Shown here piece after piece: positions 57,970 to 64,000 of a stretch of DNA of 64,000 nucleotides (position 1 is the stretch's first letter; the number at the start of each line of letters is the position of its first letter). Where the stretch lies: assembly GCF_035582795.1 (NCBI RefSeq), contig NC_134373.1, positions 40,377,673 to 40,441,672 of the forward strand. The letters are read 5' to 3'. The notes under the pieces are model-generated. The model did not search any database. It was not told where the DNA came from and worked only from the letters and a program-made list of their open reading frames with translations. The position numbers and the translations under genes were made by a program. This stretch comes from Mycteria americana (lineage: Eukaryota > Chordata > Aves > Ciconiiformes > Ciconiidae).

Positions 57970-59510
57970 GACTAATAGGTCTTTTCCACTTTAATTTCTA
58001 CTCTAAAATGACTCTTTGTTACTGTTCTCGGACTTGGCGGCAACCGTCACTTACGCCACACACCAGATCTTTCTTTCTTTTCTGCCCTTAGCTTCACGGA
58101 GAAGCCTTTAAAGCAAACAAACATAAAACTGTGAGAAACAGAGGGAAGATATGGACTGGCCCACTCGTTAGTGCTGGAATGTGGAAACTATGAAGACATC
58201 TTTTTTTATTACCAGTGCTGGAAAGCACAGTCACTGAGTGGGCTGGAATACAATTTATACTACATGCAGTAGTTAAAAAAAACTGCAAAAATGGGTGTAA
58301 CCCTGGGCTGTGGTACAACTTTCAGCCCCCACTTGAGATTCGGCCATCCCAGGGGGAAACTGTGGTTTGGAATACGAGCGTGCATTTAATTTCACTCGGA
58401 GAACTTATTGGAGTTGGCACTTCAAGAAAGAACCCGAAGTATATTTTTTGTCATGATTAGTGGCCCCCTCACCACTACGTTTGATTATGTTGGAAGCGGA
58501 AAAGTTAAATTCTTATAAAATGATGATTTACAATCCATGATTATCCAGGTAGGGTGCGCGGATTGCGCCAGCTTGGTCATGGGACTCCAATCTCATCCTA
58601 GTTCATTGCTGTGAGAAAATAAAACTAAAATGTAAAAAAGCTGAAAACACATCCTCTGATTGCTCAGGGAATTTTCTTAGTCATACGTTATCTTTCCTAG
58701 TAGTTTCAGTTATTTTGTCTCCACTAAACCCAAAGCCAAACACTGCCCTGACACTTTCCCCTTGATTTTGGATCTGCAACGGCCAAATTTATTTTTATCT
58801 CGTGTCGTCTTCTCCCCTATGGTTATGCAAATCTTTGCAATAGGGGGCAAGGGGAAGAGCTAATTTTAAAGCAAGTAAATTCCAGCGGAAGGTTTCTTCA
58901 GTCGCTCTGAGCAGGACTATCCTGGGTGCTGCTGGAGAGATGTGGCTACCTCCAAATAGCACAGGGGTAGGCGCCAAGTGGGGAGGCTGAATATTTTCTT
59001 TGTAGACACATAACTTTGCCCACAGGATTGAAGTCTCTTGCCTTAACGCTCTGCTAAGCTACTCTGCAAGTACGAAGCTGTGTCTTAGGAAACACACGTT
59101 AAGGAAATGTATCTCCATACAATCAGCTGCCGAATAAAACCTCTGCACGGAAAGGGTTTGGCGGTGGGTGAAGGGTGGGGCTCATGAGAAATATCTTGGC
59201 GAAAATATGGGGCATCAGCACTTCATCGTTTCTCCCAGCAATCTTTAGCTGGTTTGATTAACACTTGCCGTATTTTGATACATGTTTTTTCTTTTTCCTT
59301 CTCCCTTTTTTCCTTGGCCAGGACATTATCTTGAAACTGTAAATTCCATTTTCTTTCAAATTTATGTAGTTTCTTTTCCCCCTCCACCTCTCCCCTAATA
59401 GGTTCCTTAAAACTATGCTTGACTCTAGTGTCCAGTAGTAGATACTCAAGGAATTCCCAGGATAAAAATCCAGCAGGAATAACACTGGGATCTGCTTTGT
59501 GAGCAAACAC
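57970..59510. other. Gene-free stretch
   Basis: Unique sequence with TAGTGG/CCACTA arms near 58448-58467 as the only noted inverted repeat. No genes recognised. Confidence 0.5.
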
Positions 59511-59519
59511 CAGTGTGCC

Positions 59520-59591
59520 GGTGTGCGTGTGTGTGGACGTAAGACCTGTAGCTACAGACTGCTTTGTATGTTTTACAGAAAAACATACAAA
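59520..59591. repeat. TG tract, 12-bp palindrome and 12-bp-arm hairpin in tandem
   Basis: An alternating GT tract with one GC step (59521-59536) is followed by the perfect palindrome CTGTAGCTACAG (59546-59557). A hairpin then has arms TTTGTATGTTTT (59563-59574) and AAAACATACAAA (59580-59591) around five bases. These are the longest perfect arms found in the window. The three motifs favour Z-DNA, cruciform and cruciform respectively. Confidence 0.93.
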
Positions 59592-59919
59592 TCAGATAAC
59601 CAGAGCGTATGGTGCGTGTAGCAGCTTCCTCCCGGCGCTGTGCTTTCAGTCAGCGTGCTGGTGCTGGGTTGGTCGATGCAATTTGTGGTCAATGTCTGGA
59701 ATCACATTCAGCTCCTGTCTGCTCTTCCTTTGAGTACCATTGCAATGCTCATTACTGCAACGAATTAACCGTAGTCAGTCACCTTCGGTGGGGCTTAAAG
59801 TTTCTGTATCCAGCAAAACATATAAGCCTCTCCTTGCATGATGCATCAAGGGGCATCTTTAAATGCTGCTTAAACTAGGCTGAGTTTAAATATCCATTCA
59901 GGCTTTTCTCTGTTTGGGG

Positions 59920-60480
59920 GATGGAGAGATGAGGATGGAATATTTAGGAAAATAGAGTAATTTAGGTGCAAGGTCCCAGGTTTGGAAAACTCGGCCCATA
60001 AAGTACATGCAGTAAGGCTGCTTGTGGTTGTATAAGATAACAAAATTCACAAGTCATTTGGATTAATCTCTCGAGTTACTACAGTGGCATATTGTGTTCG
60101 CATTCATGTAGCCTGATTAAGTTGTGTGTAAATTTATGTCCCAGTCTTGCAACTTAATAAACCTACACAGTTTAAAATGCCTGACAAGTGCTATAGGGTT
60201 TGGAGCATAAATTCTGTCCCCTCCTTTCATCCTTTCAATACACGTGCCTGACCCTCCTCGGAAAGAGCCAAACACGTCCCACGTCAGTCTGCGAATAAAC
60301 TACACCATGCCAAAATAAGTAGAATAAATTATTTGCTTCAAATGTGCGTCCGAATGCTCTCAACCTAGACGCTCTCTTTCAAATGTTCAGTTCATTTGTG
60401 AATTCTCTGGAAGTAAAGTTTTTGTTCAAACTTTTGGATTCCTTGTGATCTGGCTAGAAATTAGAGCACATCAAGCCTCG
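59920..60480. promoter_or_regulatory. Candidate constrained noncoding block
   Basis: Repeat-free, complex sequence with scattered CpGs (60240-60370) and several ATTAA/TTAAT words. Texture only; no factor or target assigned. Confidence 0.22.
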
Positions 60481-61120
60481 TACGTAATCAGAAAATGCCG
60501 TGTGAAAATGAGGACTGCTGGGAGCAGCATCTTTGTTAAATTCCAGCTAGACCAAACTCATTCCTTGCTGCTCGAGCACTGAGCTCACTGTCTCATGACT
60601 ATGTGTGCAGTCTGAATTGATTTCGGAGCCCAGCTAAGGGAAAGAGTTAAGCCTGTTCTCCCCTTCTAGTTGGCAGAAAGTTTGCAGTTTAAAATTACAT
60701 ACTGACTCTGGTGTAGAGACACAAGAAATTATAGAGCAGACACTGTCCAGGACAACGTATAATTTAAAATGTACTAAAGAATGTATACCACATGGCAAAG
60801 TAAGTGAAGTGCTTCTTCAAATATAAGTGTTTTACATAGAAAGGCTGTAATTATCCACTCCTAGGGAAATGTTTGCATTCATTCTAAATCAATATTTACT
60901 ATTCATCTCTTGTGTTCAACAAAACAAGGATTTAACATTTTTTTGTTTTAATGAGGTACTAAGACTACAATAATACTACAATGTAATTGTCTTGATACAA
61001 AATATTGCTAAATTGTGTTGCTATTTTGGGAGTGAACAGTTTTTAAAAGGAGGGGTATCCCTATTTGTGAAATGTTACTGCAGTAACACAATTCAAAGTC
61101 AGCCAAGCAGGGAGACTCAC
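60480..61120. other. Gene-free stretch
   Basis: AT-rich unique sequence; nothing further recognised. Confidence 0.5.
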
Positions 61121-61129
61121 CAGTGTCAA

Positions 61130-61166
61130 AGAGACGTTAAGCCGTCTCTCTGTTAAGGCCCTTAAC
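61130..61166. repeat. Two adjacent hairpins
   Basis: AGAGACG (61130-61136) and CGTCTCT (61143-61149) flank TTAAGC. Two bases later, GTTAAGG and CCTTAAC flank a single C at 61152-61166. The loop of the first shares TTAAG with the arm of the second, so alternative pairings exist. Confidence 0.92.
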
Positions 61167-61245
61167 TAGGATCGCTCGGGTGAGTCCTCTGTCTCCCCCA
61201 TGAAAGTCTCAACCTCTTTATAATGATTCCTTTTCAGCTGGCGTC

Positions 61246-61270
61246 TCAACAACAACAACGACGACGATGC
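61246..61270. repeat. Short (AAC)n/(GAC)n repeat
   Basis: Four CAA-type units are followed by three CGA-type units. A poly-C run lies close by at 61311-61320. Confidence 0.85.
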
Positions 61271-61319
61271 AATTTCTTTTTCTGGTTTTAAGGTTGGGTT
61301 TTTCCACCACCCCCCCCCC

Positions 61320-64000
61320 CAGCATCTTTCAGCTAGGCAGCAAGAGCGGCGGGCGGTAATTGGGCTACGGCCGTCTCCACGTGCTGGCTCAAACCTGTTG
61401 ATGCAAATGGAGTTGCCTGAACCTTGCTCTCCTGGGAAAACTGGGAGGGGGGTTCGCAGGATGATACCGAAGCTCTGTCCTTTATCTTTTTCAAGGAACT
61501 AACCTACCTTTAAAAAGTTTGATACGTTACTTCGGGAGGACATAGAGAAGGAAACGGTCCTAAAATCACGTAGAGAAGATCAGTCCTTCCTGCAGCAGGA
61601 TCCTGGTGAAATGAGAGCATCGGAGAACGATCAGTCATTGGGAGGAACGGCACATCTAACCACAGTCTGTGCCACTGCTCTGCTGTGGGTAGGAGGATGT
61701 CCTTGCACCAAGCACCCTTCTGTTTGGATTTACCTGGCATGTCCTAAGAGATATTTCTTGAACTTCTCCAACTTCAAAAAAAACCCCAACAGGCAAGCAT
61801 TTTTGGCACTGGTGTGGCTCCATGTGAATCAAATCAGATAACTGGAAACACTTTAGTTGGAAAATCCTTTAAAATCCTTTTTTTTAATCTCTATTGTTTA
61901 TTCTTACACGCTGCCCACCATATTCCAGGCTCTGGCCCCAACTGCCCGCCCATTCCAGGCTTCCCAAAACTAAATGCTTCCACTTCTGTTGCTAAAATTC
62001 ATGGTGCAAAAGTAGGCTTTTGAGTGAATTTCAATCTCGTACTCAAGCAGATATTCCTGTATTTTTCTCCTATGAGTCTGAAGTCACTCTTGTTCTCTGA
62101 GAAAATCACGCACATAAATAGGGTGAATAGCCTTGAGAGAAGAGCAGTCTCTTTCTCTAGCAAATGTTATTGTAACTGTTGTTTTAATTCTCCAGATATC
62201 ACTCTCGGTGTACCGGGTAACAAAAGGCTGTATAGTGCCTAATCATTCAGCAGTGATCCAGGAAAAAAGCAGAAGGTTAAGAACAAGTTCCTAAAGTCTG
62301 TAAAATCAATGGGACACTAGAAAGGGAACTGAAGTGTACCAGAAGGCACCTCTTGAGGGTCATTAAAAAAAGCAGAAACTGATTATGAACGGAGCTTTTA
62401 CCCGAAGAGCTGGAGGGGGCCAGCAAAACCATTCTGCTGCACTCCAGTTAAATGTCTAATAGTGGAGACATTTTCTACACAGCCCATAAAGGATAATGAG
62501 GACGGCTTTGATAGCTTTCAAGAAAGTTGTTCTTGTCAGTGTTCACAAAAACATGATCTGGGCACGCACTCTCAGAGCATACAGCCTATGGTGGTCGTAT
62601 ATAGACAGTGGAAGGGAAGGTGGTAACCTAACACTGGGCGTTTCACCCTGTAATATGCCCTGTTTATTATGCATGAGAAAAATTGCATCGACCTAACAAT
62701 GTGATGCAAACAGTAGCGGCAACGAAGGTTGGTGTTACGCTTACCAGTTTGGTATCTCACCTTGTCGCGATGCGGGATGTGCAGAGAGGTGGCAATGTTG
62801 GGTGATGTTACATTCCTTAGAATAGATTCATGTATCTCTCACTCCAGAATAAATGAGAAATAAGGTTTTGACCTAAAGCTTGTTGAAATCTATCACCATC
62901 AGCAAAGTTTGGATTAGAACCTAATAGTTTTCTGCTCAGTTTCTGTGTTGGGAAGCAACCCGCTGAAAGCCTGAAACGTAGCAGTGGGAATTGGGATGTT
63001 TGCTCTCTTTCTATCTCTGACCATGATCCTCTGCGATTTTGGGTGAGTCACAGCTTTGCTGTGATTTGTGTCCCAACGAGTAAAATTAGTACAATCAAAC
63101 TTGCATATCTTACTGGATTACTCTAAGAACGATTTGTAAAAAAATTTGAGATGCCAGTGGGATGGTGGTTTTAGAAGTTCAGGGTGTTATTGGTCACCTT
63201 AAAAAGTAGGGAGCAGTTTCTTCTTTCTTTTGGACTATAGAGCAGTTCTGTTGGGGAAAAATATTGGAAACCTTTCTAGTAAAAATTAACTTTGAGTTCT
63301 TTGTATGTCAGAGGAAACAAACCTTTTCTCTAGAAACAGACATTCACAGGGATGAACTGAATGTGAGTCAGCCTGACAGTGGTAAAGCCAAATTGTGAAA
63401 CTTTTGTGTCATTGCTCTGTGATTCCAGCTATCTTCAATTAATAGAAAAAATGCAGGAAATTCAGGTGGAAGGAATGCATGGAAATTGAAATCAAAGAAA
63501 AATATTCATTGTGGCCTTGGCAAAGTGAGTTTTCCAAACTGAAGTAGCTTTTAAGCAATTAGCATCTGCTGTGTGCAATTACCGAGTGACACGCAGCCCC
63601 AGATGGAGGGCTCCAACAGCCAGTGGCCATCTGGATTTTGGTCTTTATCAAGGGTATGTTCTGTTCTGGGTTTCACCTGGCCTGTGAGACAGCCCTCCCT
63701 CTGCCCCACATTGCACAGTCAACCTTGAGTCATTGGTGGGGAAAACAGTGAGACAATTCCTCTGAGTCTGTCAGGTCCAAAGCTTTCTGGAGTCACTGGA
63801 AAGATTATTACTGAAGATGTTGACCTCTGAGTTGATGCATTGCCCCCAGCTTTCCAAAATGAGGTAAGTTACTCGGGTAAAATCCACTTTTGAGCTATAA
63901 ATAGCTTGATATGCACCAGTCTCTGTTGGGACATATGGCTTGGGAGCCTTAGCATCTGAAATTACACTTAGAAGATCTGTTCTTAAAGGGAGAATTCTGT
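61320..64000. other. Gene-free stretch to the window end
   Basis: Unique sequence. A perfect 10-bp tandem, AAAATCCTTT x2, lies at 61861-61880. Frames up to 76 codons show no domains. No RNA gene or transposon recognised. Confidence 0.55.

Noticed and set aside
1..64000. CRISPR arrays, operons, defence systems, phage or prokaryotic mobile elements
   Set aside because: No regular spacer-repeat arrays, no compact gene clusters and no ribosome binding sites. Composition and repeats are of vertebrate type.
1..64000. Endogenous retroviral sequence
   Set aside because: No frame resembling gag, pol or env and no paired long terminal repeats were seen.

Overview
The window looks like nuclear DNA of a vertebrate, most likely a bird (or another sauropsid). 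It is moderately AT-rich. It has long gene-free stretches, CpG depletion broken by a few short CpG-dense patches, simple repeats of animal type, one tRNA-like SINE remnant with a poly-A tail, and very few recognisable transposons. I see no prokaryotic signals such as tightly packed reading frames, operons, ribosome binding sites, CRISPR, rRNA or tRNA genes. The bird call is inference from repeat poverty and general texture. No species-diagnostic sequence was recognised.

I could not identify a single protein-coding exon with confidence. The longest open frames (206, 157, 155, 155, 151, 132, 131, 127 and 126 codons) look like chance: low complexity, simple repeats or GC-rich patches, overlapping frames on both strands, and no recognisable domain. 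The window therefore reads as intergenic or deep-intronic DNA, possibly part of a regulatory gene desert.

Layout: 1-6.4 kb is ordinary sequence with a 29-bp duplication either side of a TA microsatellite (4257-4363) and a 14-bp palindrome (6101-6114). 6.5-7.3 kb is a homeodomain-core-rich block with a 16-bp palindrome. 7.9-8.6 kb holds G-quadruplex-prone G runs. 11.3-12.6 kb is the best candidate regulatory block, with many retained CpGs and a CpG-rich hairpin at 12138-12170. 15.8-16.1 and 17.4-18.0 kb are further AT-rich candidate regulatory blocks. 23.9 kb holds a 10-bp-arm inverted repeat. 25.4-26.1 kb carries five inverted repeats in about 430 bp, including inverted TGACAG (MEIS/TGIF-like) and TCAAGTG (NKX2-like) sites. 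33.4-34.1 kb is another candidate block. 39.9-40.2 kb looks like an old, decayed interspersed repeat. 42.5 kb has an 11-bp-arm inverted repeat with a nested palindrome. 45.1-46.1 kb is GC-rich and ends in a (TTTGC)13 array. 47.46 kb has a perfect 14-bp palindrome centred on CACGTG. 48.6-48.8 kb is a tRNA-derived SINE on the minus strand. 52.4-53.1 and 57.6-57.9 kb are GC/CpG-rich patches. 59.52-59.59 kb stacks a TG tract, a 12-bp palindrome and a 12-bp-arm hairpin. 61.13-61.17 kb has two adjacent hairpins.

No genes work together here as far as can be seen. The most defensible hypothesis is that several blocks are cis-regulatory elements of a neighbouring developmental gene outside the window. 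Cross-species alignment and chromatin data, which I cannot run, would decide this. No previously undescribed multi-gene system was found.
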